Made by a program: the position numbers and the translations under genes | Assembly: GCA_020284085.1 (NCBI GenBank) | Contig: JACEVL010000413.1 | Span: forward strand, 62,001 to 126,000 | Length of the DNA: 64,000 nt | Origin: Aporrectodea caliginosa | Lineage: Eukaryota > Annelida > Clitellata > Crassiclitellata > Lumbricidae | Direction: 5' to 3' | The notes under the pieces: generated by a model | What the model was told of the DNA's origin: nothing | The model's input: only the letters and a program-made list of their open reading frames with translations | The model's database searches: none | In this document: positions 1-9,578 of the stretch, one piece after another | How the letters are laid out: every line of letters begins with the position of its first letter | How positions within the stretch are numbered: position 1 is the stretch's first letter

Positions 1-260
1 TGGTTACCTGAAAAACCTGACGTGATAGCCAAATTTCAATTTCATATTTGAAATCAGCACCCTAAATTGAGCTAAGAACAAGCGCAAAAGCAATGTCCGA
101 TACATTTTGAATACTTTACTTTCTCTGATAGTATGAGTTGAGAGTTCGCAATTGTGTAGAACCTCACCTCTGCGTACCTAAAAAACCTGACGTGATAGCC
201 AAATTTCGATTTCATATTTAAAATCAGCGCCCCAAATTTAGCTAAGAACAGTTCTAAAGT
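1..260. repeat. Tandem repeat, ~170-bp unit, about 1.5 copies
   Basis: The phrase AACCTGACGTGATAGCCAAA occurs near 16 and again near 185, followed each time by the same ~65 bases (TTTCATATTT..AAATCAGCRCC..GCTAAGAAC). The array runs off the left edge of the window, so its true length is unknown. No coding sense is visible. Confidence 0.7.
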
Positions 261-299
261 TCTGAGAAGCAAACAAAAAATATTATTTTGTTGGTCAGT

Positions 300-450
300 G
301 TTACAATTCACAGTATGAACGGATTATCACAAGTTATAAATAAATCGAATTTAACTGTTTGGCTGCAATGAACGGCGCCCAACACGTCCTACTGCTCATT
401 TTACGACACCCATTTGGCGAATTAAAGGCTGAGTCGACCTTTGGAGGGGG
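300..450 (-). repeat. tRNA-derived SINE fragment, family A
   Basis: This stretch is the reverse complement of the 3' part of the repeat at 4737-4990 (shared blocks: TCAGTATGAACGGAT-like, GCGCCCAACACGTCCTAC, GGCTGAGT..ACCTTTGG). The tRNA-like head is missing here. It abuts the palindromic array at 462. Confidence 0.55.
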
Positions 451-454
451 TGTC

Positions 455-534
455 ACGACAACTCGTCGAACGACATTTCGTCTACGACACTTCGTCGAGC
501 GACATTTCGTCGAACGACATTTCGTCTACAAACT
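455..534. repeat. Array of CGACATTTCGTCG palindromes
   Basis: Five to six near-perfect palindromic units of about 15 bp (CGAACGACATTTCGT and variants with ACTTC or AACTC centres). The reverse complement of this array, with the variants in the same order, is found at 25983-26052, and both end with the same GTCGTGACACC edge. This suggests a defined terminal structure of one mobile-element family rather than random microsatellite growth. Confidence 0.7.
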
Positions 535-779
535 TAACTGAAAACGATAAACTATGAAAGAGACAATGAGCAGCAAACTAAATTAAAACTTGTACATGCA
601 CTTCAATTCTACATGTAATTATATGAATTAAAATTAATAGAGCAAAAAACAAATTTTAATAATTGAGAAAACAACATAACTACTACCATTCTAATATATA
701 TTAATAAATAAATTTTACAAGTATGATTAGGCTACCATAAAAAAAATTATGGCGCAATAATGATTTGTTTAAATTTCAG

Positions 780-1696
780 TTATGTGTTCAATTTCATTCA
801 ACTTCACTCACAGAATCATCGCAGCAGGAAAGTATTACATGAGAGGAGTGACTAAACTGCGAAATGAAATCTATATCCTCTGTATATCATATTCTCATGA
901 TCGAAACGTAGGCCTAATTCGCGTCTTTGAAGATCGAGATTCATTTCGTCTTCAGAGGCAATTCAAAATAAATGAGATCAAAGATCCCAAGGACATAGGA
1001 TCCAGTGAGAAGGAAAATTGTCTCTACGTCTCTGACAGAATGTTCATCTGGAAGATTATAAGAAAAAAAGATGGCCAACACACAATTATCAGGTGGCTGA
1101 CACCTGAGCTTCTGTTACATAACCATTGGGCAGTGTCCACAGATGGTCATGTATTGATAGCCGATTTTGAGGTGTCAATTCTGACGATCTACGGATCAGA
1201 CGCAAAACTTATTCGATCCATTTAGTTACCAAGATATATCGAGGGCCCAATTCATGCAGTGGAAACAGCCATCGGGAATTTCGTCATCCTTCACAAATTT
1301 ATTGAAAAGGAAGATGATCGGGAGAGTGTGTCAAATACGAGACGAAGGGTAATTAAGTGGGGCATCAGTGAATTGACGAGAGATGGACAGATGGTGATCC
1401 GACGTTTTATTCCTACAAATGAAACGCAACAACTGTTATGGCAAACAGGAACATATAAAAGTAATGAACATTTCTTACTCGATTCATACGATCGAATATT
1501 TATCACTGACAGAATTAGTAAAAGCATTATTCTTTTGGATTCCGATCTCAAATGGAATCGAGTTCTTTGTACATTAGAAGAAGAAGAAGAATTTAACTTC
1601 GGATGGATTTTTTTTAATATTATGACATTGTATTACGACGAAGAAAAGAAACAACTCTTCGTCGTAGAATTTGATGGAACTAATATTTACACCTAA
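780..1696 (+). pseudogene. NHL/beta-propeller-like exon with one in-frame TAG
   Basis: The exon opens directly after a 3' splice site (TTTAAATTTCAG ending at 779) in phase 1, so the ATG at 782 is probably not the real start; an upstream exon lies outside or is lost. The reading frame is open for 305 codons except for TAG at 1223-1225 (R-S-I-stop-L-P-R), where related sequence suggests Lys, a one-base change. Repeated propeller-like strands are visible: NCLYVSD, VSTDGHVLIAD, LIRSI, DSYDRIFITD, IILLDSDLKWNRVL, LYYDEEKKQLFVV. It aligns along its length with the exon at 32034-32884. A poly(A) signal AATAAA lies at 1703-1708, just after the TAA. The exact molecular role is unknown; NHL-type propellers usually bind proteins or RNA. 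It could also be a polymorphic null allele. Confidence 0.6.
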
Positions 1697-1778
1697 AGTC
1701 GAAATAAATTCGCTTTTCGTGCATACATTGTGACAAACAAATATCCTTTTAAAACTCTTCCTGGTTATGAGATAAATC

Positions 1779-2203
1779 GGTAATCATGGCACTGGCGGTC
1801 CCAAATTATTCAATGAAAGAAATCAACAGAGGCCGCCGCTTTCTTATAGTTTCGCTAAAACGTGCCATATATTCTCACGAATCCAGCTTCTAACTACTGA
1901 AAACATTATTTTCATCCAGCTTTTATTGAATAGAAAGTTAGTTTCATCCATGCAACCAGCTTGGTATCCAGCTTGTATTTACGGAAGAAATTATTTTAAT
2001 CAATCCAGCTTCTATTTCAACACAGGAAAGGATTTCATCAATCCCACTTCCATTTAGGGAAAGAGTTTTTTTTCATCAATCCAGCTTCGATTTAGCGATA
2101 AAGTTTTTTCATCAATCCAGCTTCCATTTTAAAGCGACAATATCAAATAACTTTGTCGACTTCTTTCATTGAATAATTTGGGACCGCCAGTGCCAGGATT
2201 ACT
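1779..2203. mobile_element. hAT-type MITE with 8-bp TSD, minisatellite core
   Basis: Terminal inverted repeats of ~40 bp (GGTAATCATGGCACTGGCGG... against ...CCGCCAGTGCCAGGATTACT) are flanked by the perfect 8-bp target duplication GATAAATC at 1771-1778 and 2204-2211, typical of hAT transposition. The interior is a tandem series of ~30-bp units built on TTTCATCAATCCAGCTTC. No transposase is encoded. A relative with diverged TIRs is at 35797-36204. Confidence 0.85.
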
Positions 2204-2211
2204 GATAAATC

Positions 2212-3170
2212 TATAAATTTCGTTAATGTATTTTGTAAAATATTTAATTTTGTAAATATACAAAAATATGACAAGAAACAGTTTCATTATTATTTTATAT
2301 TTTGTTGTTGTTAAACCTCCACTTCAGATCCGTATCATAATGTGATCGTGCATGGAAAAACCCTCCCAAAGTCGGAAATTTTGTAAAGTCAGTTTAATTT
2401 TGTTTTAAATACTACAGTTACTGTTGAGTAATGTGGTGAAAACAATATAACAAATATTTGTATCTGTAGAAATGAAAAAGATATGAATTTTTAAATAATT
2501 TAAGTCTTGCGTTTTGAGAACTCGTTTTAACGAGAAATCGCTAGTCAAAAATTGCCTTCATTGTACGCTATGAACGATGTAAAAGTGAACAGATTTTTCA
2601 ACGTAGGCTAATTATTTTAGTAGCGTGTTCTAGATATAGAAACTTCTGCCCTTTCCAATGGTTTCACCGATGTTTCTTGGAAAATTAAATTGAAGCAATG
2701 GCATGGATTTTAAAAGATGGCATATTGTCTTTAAAATTATGTTGTTTATTAGAGTTTGGGGAGCACTTATGACTAAGATGATGGCCCCCTTACACATAAT
2801 ACAACATATAAAATGTTGTCTCTAACAGCATTATGTACAAAAGATTTTCACTGTTAGCTTCTGCTTTAGTCCATTCTTAGAGCTGCTTTTGGGGATTGCT
2901 GCGAGCCGGCTACCCAACCCTAGTCCCTGCCATGCAAGATGAGGGACGTAGGATTTCCCTGTGCTCCAGACCAGCTTGATAAAGTTTATTCTTCCTTCCC
3001 CGTTCAGCTGTCTTGTTTGAGCTCAGCTTTGTTGTTTCAGACTGTTTCAGACGTGTCGATGGCGTTAGTTAGCTTCTCTGTGCCCTTGTCTTTTCCATAT
3101 TGGATTTATGAAAAATCAAGTTGGCAAACTTCTTGCAGTATCACTCTATAAGCAATTAAATTGAAAAGCT
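2212..3170. other. Non-coding stretch
   Basis: AT-rich sequence; I see no supported gene or element ends. A 70-codon open frame around 2939-3151 has no recognisable protein features. Confidence 0.5.
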
Positions 3171-3177
3171 AAACTTT

Positions 3178-4360
3178 TTATCGGTTTCTATTTATTTTAC
3201 TTATTACGTTATATAGTGCATGGTCATATGATCGATTACAGAGGAATAATTCTTGGACCGTCTTTGGTAGATCTTTGTAAGCGACATTCATAACAATTCC
3301 TATTTGTGCTGCTAAGTTATAGTGTCTGCATTCTAACAGAAAGTGTTTTATCGTTTCCTGAGTGTTGCAATAGTCACGTTTTCCAGTTGGATGTTGCCCT
3401 TTAAAAAAAAGATAGTGATTTAGTTTGCAGCGTCTTAGCCTAAATCTGGTAATTAATATTTCTTTGCCCCGTTTATATTTATTTTGTTTTATCTTATTGT
3501 TTACCGTTGGCTCTAGAGTTTTATAATGCAATCCTGATGTCTGGTTATCATATTCTTTCTGTCATAGAGCGATGGTATACTCATCTATGTCATTATAATC
3601 ATCTTTAAGTTCCTTACTTCAAGTTTGACAGTGGAATGTGAAGGTGCTTCCTTGCATAACAAGTCGGCAATCTCGTTCCCAGTTATGCCTACGTGGCTTG
3701 GTATCCATGCAAAGGTCACCGTGCAGTTTTGAAGATGAAGAGTTTTTAATAGTTTCATAATATTATTTACGAAGGACCAGGTTTGGTTTGGAGTCAGACG
3801 TTCGAGACTGAATGGCTTCTACACTGCTTAAGGAGTCAGTAAAGATAACAACTGGTTCATTAATCTGGTTAGAGATCAACCAATTTTAAAACTTGCTCTA
3901 TTGCCACTAATTCTGCAGTGAAAACTGACGAGTGATCGGTTATTCTGAGCTTCTCCCGTTTGAATTCAGAAATATAATAGGCCGATCGCACTTGGCCTTT
4001 TTCTGTCTTAGAACCATCAGTGCATATTTTCATAAAATCTTTATACTTTTTCCATGAATTCAAGAGCATAATATTTTATTACCTCTGGATTATCCTTCTT
4101 ACTGATGACCTCTCTTAGTTCCATATCGGTGTCTGTGTGGGGAAAATGCCAGGGCGGTGTGTCAGATAACATTTACCCTTCTATTACATCAAGGGTTCCC
4201 ATAATTATATTCCTTTACAATAATTGTTCTCATTGGTTCCGCCTCTGTTTTGAACTTTCCATAGTGCTTTTCCCATGAATCTGCAATAATCGATTGAGCT
4301 GGGTTATTTCGTGACATTTGCAGTTTAATGGCATATTGTAGCCTAACTGCAGTGTACGCC
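3178..4360 (-). pseudogene. I/Jockey-like LINE: RNase H and C-terminal region
   Basis: Read on the minus strand, the stretch encodes a ribonuclease H domain of a non-LTR retrotransposon: ICTDGSK with the first catalytic Asp, FTAELVAIEQ with the catalytic Glu, then (in other frames) a V-I-F-T-D-S-L-S-S block with the second Asp and an AWIPSHVGITGNE block. The downstream open part (3178-3531) has RLRRCKLNHYLFF, KRDYCNTQETIKHFLLEC, a Cys/His-bearing tail typical of these elements. Several frameshifts break it up, so it is a dead, 5'-truncated copy. RNase H would have removed the RNA strand during target-primed reverse transcription. Confidence 0.8.
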
Positions 4361-4736
4361 TCTTTAATGAAAGAGGCATCTCACCGCATTCTTATAAAAT
4401 TATTAGGCTACAGCTAATGTTAATAATGTCGTTTATTTAACGACGCCGTCATGTCGACGATGATAGGCGTATATTACAGCTGGATTGGATCCACAGTTTA
4501 ACGGCAGCCCATAACAACATAGGCCGTTGCCGCCGACAAAGATTAGTTTTAAACTGAGTTGATCTATTTATAAAGTCAGAATAAAGCGTTTAAAGATGTT
4601 TAAGACAAGAACTGTATCTCCTTTGTGGCTTCCGCTGGAACTACCATGATACGGTCAGCCTCGTGACTCTATAGCGAAGCAATACTAGCTATAATTCACG
4701 TGATTTTGTTTAGCACATTCACTTGAAAACTACGCA

Positions 4737-4990
4737 TGAGGGACTATAGCGTAGTGGTAACATCAGTGGCGTGAATAGCAGTAGGTAGCGGGATCGCTTA
4801 CCGCACCCTCTCATAAATCCACTCAGGCTATCATTCGAAAGATGGCGCGTTCGTAAAAATGAGATGTAGGACGTGTTGGGCGCCTTGCATGGCTGTCGTA
4901 TACAGTTAAATTCGACTCCTGTAATAATTTGTGATCATCCGTTCATACTGATTTGTAATCATCCTGCGTTTGTGTTTATTTATTACAGAA
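4737..4990 (+). repeat. tRNA-derived SINE, family A
   Basis: A tRNA-like head with an A-box-like TAGCGTAGTGGTAACA and a B-box-like GGTAGCGGGATCGCTTACC is followed by a body shared with 300-450 and 8529-8680 (both in the opposite orientation). Three copies in the window support a repeat family. Internal pol III promoter function is inferred from the boxes. Confidence 0.6.
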
Positions 4991-5049
4991 CATGTAAACG
5001 AGAGCGCTAGAGATCGTCACTCGCTAGAGGCGCCACATTACGATGTATT

Positions 5050-5760
5050 TCAAATGGTAATTGTAATTGTAATCGAACATTTATATAGCGCCACTCATAA
5101 ATCAGCAGCGCTCTCGACCTGCGTCAGTGCCTGGATCAGGGAACAAGAAAGTCTTAACACGTCTACGGAACTGGGAAGGAGAGAGGGCTAGTAACTCGAG
5201 GCGAAGAGACTGGGGAAGAGAGTTCCAAGCTGATGGGCCAACACGGGCTAAGCACCTAGAGTGGGCCGTAGCAGAGCGCATGCGAGGGACAACCATAAGC
5301 CCACGGGTCGAAGATCGCAAAGAGGTTCTCGCAGGTAAGGAGGTGACAAAGGTGCAAAAAGACCTCAGGTAGGATGGGGCCACCCCAACAAGGCAGTTAT
5401 GCATGAGGGAAAGGATTTTGAAGTTTACCCGCTGTTGGATAGGGAGCCAGTGAAGGGTATCCCGAATATAGCCTGAGATACGGGCAAACTTTGGAATGGC
5501 GTCTATAAGCCGAGCAGCTGCATTAAGAATAGACTGGAGTTTGTAAGTATTAGAGGCGGAGAGTCCAATGTATGCAGCGTTCCCAAAGTCGACCCGAGTG
5601 CAGATCAAGGCGTGGATCAGAGTAGTAATAGCATGCAGTGAAAGAGAGCTGCGAATGGAACGTAGTTGGCGCAGATGGTAGAAGTATATAGCTGGACAAT
5701 CCTGTGCCTCAGTGTTACGTAGTCCTTTGTATAATTCACGCAAACTGAGGCTATTTGTGA
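5050..5760 (-). pseudogene. CR1/L2-like LINE, 5'-truncated, RT C-terminal part
   Basis: An uninterrupted 213-codon frame (5102-5743) carries the C-terminal third of a CR1/L2/Jockey-group reverse transcriptase polyprotein: YFYHLRQLRSIRSSLS, LIHALICTRVDFGNAAYIGL, LQSILNAAARLI, LHWLPIQQRVNFKILSLMHN, and the conserved ending RSSTRGLMVVP, AWNSLPQSLRL, FRRRVKTFLF. The RT catalytic core lies upstream and is absent. The copy ends at its 3' side in a short ATTACA-type tail (5056-5076), as expected for an L2-like 3' terminus. The last ~85 bp recur inside the foldback element at 49021-49103. Confidence 0.85.
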
Positions 5761-5924
5761 GGTCCCTTTATTACTCCCTTAGCAAAATGAAAGGAACATG
5801 TTGGACAAAAGCACCAAACTTTCTGTGTACTTAGGTTTGGTCATATGGTATTGGTTTTTGGTAGGATCCACGCGATCAGTGATTATGGATCCTGTCACGT
5901 GACACTAAGATATATTGCTGCATT

Positions 5925-6007
5925 TTCACTGATCCCAGGAGAGTACAGCAAATATTACCCTGAAATTAGTCCTAAAACATTTGATGTACTCTCCTGGGAT
6001 CGGTGAA
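5925..6007. other. 83-nt hairpin, ~32-bp stem with 3 mismatches
   Basis: The arm beginning TTCACTGATCCCAGGAGAGT pairs with the arm ending ACTCTCCTGGGATCGGTGAA across a loop of about 20 nt. Size and shape match a pre-miRNA, but also a short MITE. No homologous copy was noticed elsewhere in the window. Confidence 0.6.
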
Positions 6008-6530
6008 CATCCGATTAAATTTGGTCTAACAGACTCCGCTATATCGGCTTTGTCAACACGTATGGATATGCCTAGACATCCTTAATGCATTGGATCCAGT
6101 AACGATGACGTTGGATAATTTTTCCAGTACTTCTGCTTCCGTTGACCTCCTGCTCCGGCGTGGAAACAGCAGAGACAGATCTTTGCTTAGAACCAAGCGT
6201 CAGGCTTCATCAGTGAACCAGAACAGTTGAATTCGTGGTCGTCTCATCATCGTCAGTGACGTATAACTCGTTCTGCGATTCGTGTTCTCTGTCCTTCCCC
6301 TCAGAGTCGAACTTCGCTGGAAAAGGAATCGTGGTTCCTGCGCAGCGACCCTTTGGCGTTTACGTCGCTCGGGCGCAGCTGGGCGTGACATGGTTAGATC
6401 GAGTTGGGTCTTTGGCGCGAATCTTGGACATGATCTTTTTGTAGAGCTGTGATGGGTGAGGTCGGTTCATAATAATATTTTCGTTTATTCAAACAATCCG
6501 GTTGACAAACCGCAACCGGTTACAGTGTAC
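6008..6530. other. Non-coding stretch
   Basis: Two opposing short open frames overlap at 6200-6444 but neither shows family features. I see nothing else that can be supported. Confidence 0.4.
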
Positions 6531-6742
6531 AATTATGCAGTTGAAACAATTTACAAGAACACAAATTGAAACAATTTACAAGAAGACATAAATCTTAACT
6601 ACTAACAGAACAGACAGCCTGCAGTACACGGCGCTAATAGCAGCCTACAAAGCATGTTCACCCTATGGGGCTCGAACTCGGTACCTCTCGCTCTCTGTGC
6701 CAGATGTTATCCAATGCGCTATCAGCCTTCCATCGTATGACA
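6530..6742 (-). repeat. tRNA-Arg-like SINE, family B
   Basis: The reverse complement reads as a tRNA-like head (GCGCATTGGATAACATCTGG A-box region, GAGTTCGAGCCCC B-box) followed by a body CTTTGTAGGCTGCTATTAGC. A second copy in the same orientation is at 41430-41535. The anticodon arm does not fold as a usable tRNA, so this is a SINE and not a tRNA gene. Confidence 0.7.
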
Positions 6743-6931
6743 CGTTCCACTTCCAAGGTCTTCATTATCCCTCTGTGACTATCAATAACTCCTCCTCAAT
6801 TTTCCTCTGATATGCAATTACGCCTCTCGTTCAATTCCTTGGTTGTATATATAATTTTTTTTATTTGTTTGAATGTATTAATCTTGATATGTACAGTGCT
6901 GTGCGTTTGCTAGTGCTGCTCAATAAAGTAT

Positions 6932-7005
6932 ATACTTACTTACTTACTTACTTGCTTACTTACCCTACTTACTTACTTACTTACTTACTTTAAGTTACTT
7001 ACTTC
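6932..7005. repeat. (TTAC)n microsatellite
   Basis: About 17 near-perfect TTAC units following an AATAAA-containing stretch (CAATAAAGTATATACTTAC), which looks like the 3' tail of a retroposon. Confidence 0.8.
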
Positions 7006-7009
7006 TGTC

Positions 7010-7920
7010 TTCGTTGAAACCGTTTTCGGTTGGTGTTATACATCAGAGGGCGTTGTTGGAAAGTAGCGAGGGAACTCTGCTGGAAAGGCTTTCGAACCAA
7101 ATGTTCGATTGCCTGGAGGTTTTCAGCTGGGTAGAGGTCCCTTTGAGTCTGCTCCTTTACCGGTCCATCTGGATAGCTCTGTGGGAGATTAAGCGTCACG
7201 CTTCGTCAGTGAACCTTAACGGCTGATTAGAGCCACCGATCTCTCGGCTGACAGTCGACCACCTTGACCGTTATACTATCGTGGATATAAATAGCATATC
7301 AGCACGTCCATAAGAATTCAATGGCACTCATATGCGTTGCTGACAAAATAATGTAGTACGAACGATTATCCAATGTTAGCTGAACCGTTGACGTCGACCT
7401 TTACTTACATTCGATCTGGACGAGAATAATTATGTTACATTCTAGCGACAGTTATTTAATATCGTTTATTGAACGACGTCTTCATATCGACGATGATGAT
7501 AGGCGTCGAAATTCATTATTATTTATCACCGCTGAATGTTACATTCTAGCGACAGCTTGGTTGCAGTTTAACGACACTGTGTCATAACAAAGATGATTAG
7601 TGTCGCCCTCCTCGTCCTTTCTCCAGGCTTGGGACTGGCACTACCACAGGTAGGGTAGTGGCAGAGTTCATATTAGCGACAGAACGCGACTGACGACTTT
7701 ATAAGTTCGATCGAATCCTTATTAATGGTGTCCAAGAACGCCGTTGCATTATCGATGGTTTAGCGACATCTAGCGCCGACAGTTCAATGTTTAATATACT
7801 ATGAGCCCCAATTTGACACACGTGCGGTGCTGAACAGGAATCCAATGCAAGAAATGACGCAAAGGGATAACAAGCCGAACTAGTTCCCTTTACATTCGTA
7901 ATAACAGTGTACTTACTATA
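7010..7920. other. Non-coding repeat-derived stretch
   Basis: Short blocks shared with 4430-4560 are visible (CGTTTATTGAACGACG.., TCGACGATGATGATAGGCG, CAGTTTAACGACA). No gene is supported. Confidence 0.4.
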
Positions 7921-7929
7921 GCTGCGTTG

Positions 7930-8527
7930 GCTAAGGGGTAAAGTGGATTGAACAGCTGATTCTCCTATCCATTCAGTGACAAGTTAGATTTTGCTTTCCC
8001 ACACTGAAGTCGCCACACTCCGACGGCGATAGTTTAAGCCTGGTCTCGTTACAAAACCGTTTAAGTAAGTCTAAGTATTCAGCATCACGTACCACGAAAC
8101 ACATATTTCACACGAAAACGAATTTGGTCATAGATGTGAATAAACTTTTTAATTACTTTTTAATTAGGGCCTATATGAAGCTTTCGTAGAAGAAATCTGC
8201 GAATGATGTTCTCAAATGGACGAATAGTTGTTTTCTGAGCAGCAAATTCAGTCATTGCTTCTGAATACGGAAGATTGCAGTCGATACAACATCTGACTTT
8301 TAAATATTTTGCAAGAAAATGACTTCCAACAATATAGTGACATCTAATGGTGTGACGGTTCATAAAAGACTCTGTGAATTCATCATTCCAGTTAAAGTAC
8401 ATATCGTTGACAAACACGTTTTCAAAATCTGGATTGACAGCTTTCCCAAATTTCATAATGTCAACATTCAGAGGTGATAAATAATAACAGAGTGTGTGAA
8501 ATCCAAGCAACGACTGTACGTCTTTAT
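7930..8527 (-). pseudogene. 3' end of a cGAS-like/Mab-21 gene, partial copy
   Basis: The minus strand encodes about 115 residues (8160-8510) matching the C-terminus of the gene at 43096-45909: FHTLCYYLSPLN, VFVNDMYFNW, IRCHYIVGSHFLAKYL, CCIDCNLPYSEAMTEF, RPFENIIRRFLLRKL. Homology continues past the stop into the 3' flank (7930-8100 matches 42220-42360), so this is a genomic duplication, not a retrocopy. It stops abruptly at the ambiguous base N at 8528. No NTase core is present, so on its own this fragment cannot encode an enzyme. It preserves the ancestral C-terminus that a MITE has removed from the other copy. Confidence 0.8.
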
Positions 8528-8528
8528 N

Positions 8529-8680
8529 ATACGGCAGCCAGGCAAGGCGCCCATCACATCCTACATCTCATTTTACCAATTCGCCATCTCGCGAATGATA
8601 GGCTGAGTGGACCTTTGGGAGGGTGCGGGAAGCGATCCCGCTTCCGACTGCTGTTCACGCCAGTATAAGTTGGATTTGTG
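8529..8680 (-). repeat. SINE family A, partial
   Basis: Reverse-complement match to 4740-4880 (AAGGCGCCCATCACATCCTAC, GATAGGCTGAGTGGACCTTT, GCGATCCCGCT, GCTGTTCACGCCA). It begins immediately at the N at 8528. A solo element end matching the 15840 MITE terminus follows at ~8690-8715. Confidence 0.55.
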
Positions 8681-8864
8681 AAAAATAATAATTCTACAAT
8701 GGGCGAATAATTAAGAACGTTAAACTCTTAGGCTTTACCGTTAGTTGTACAAGCAAACAGGTCTGCATTTTAGCGTATTTTGTTCTTGTTTCTAGCAGTG
8801 AAAAGTAATAGCATATTTAATTATTTCAATGATTTTTATGATTACTGTCATCAGTTGAGCTTCT

Positions 8865-9255
8865 ATTTGTGCAAGTATTAATATCATCAATATCAACTTC
8901 TAGTTTAACAAGAAGCTATTTTCATCAATCCAACGTCCATTTCATTTCAAAAGTTCTTTTCATCAATCCAACTTCTGTGTTTACGTAAAAATTCTTTTCA
9001 TCAATCCAACTTCTGTGTTTACATAAAAATTCTTTTCATCAATCCAACTTCCATTTTGACACAACAATAATTGTGTTCATGTATCCAGATTCCATTTAAC
9101 ACAAAAATTGTTCTCATCTATCCAGTTCCTGCTTATACACGAAAGTCTTTTCATCAATCCAACTAAATCGTTTCATCAGTCCAACTAACTCGTTTCATCA
9201 GTCCAACTTCTATTTACACAAAGAATTATTTTCATCAGTCCAACTTCCATTTATG
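8865..9255. repeat. TCATCAATCCA minisatellite array
   Basis: About 11 units of ~30-40 bp with the core TTTTCATCAATCCAACTTC, spaced by variable bases. The same core builds arrays at 1885-2140, 15875-16110, 25880-25975 and 35925-36140. Confidence 0.8.
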
Positions 9256-9578
9256 CAGCCAGATATGAGAACTAATTAAATATGCTAAAATACAGGATAA
9301 GTTCAATGCAATAATAAAATTTGCTGCTGAAACGCAGGTTCACTAGTTCTGCAAATGTGTATATGTTGAAAATGGATTCTTGTTTGATGAATGCCATCTA
9401 GGTCAATTGATGCAGATGATTGTGATTTATCTAAATGACTTGACATATGCTCATTTTATTTCTTTCAGGTAGATTGTTGATATGAAGTTAAAAACAAAAT
9501 AATAATGAGACAAATTTATTTCTTCATAAAACCAACAAACTTATTACAGACTGATTAAAAATGGCTGTTTCAATAATT

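Noticed and set aside
1885..2140. Regularly spaced direct repeats resembling a CRISPR array (also 8865-9255, 48686-48930)
   Set aside because: Units diverge, spacers are not unique or constant in length, the sequence is eukaryotic and there are no cas genes.
5127..5372. Plus-strand 81-codon frame
   Set aside because: Shadow of the minus-strand LINE reading frame, which has clear family motifs.
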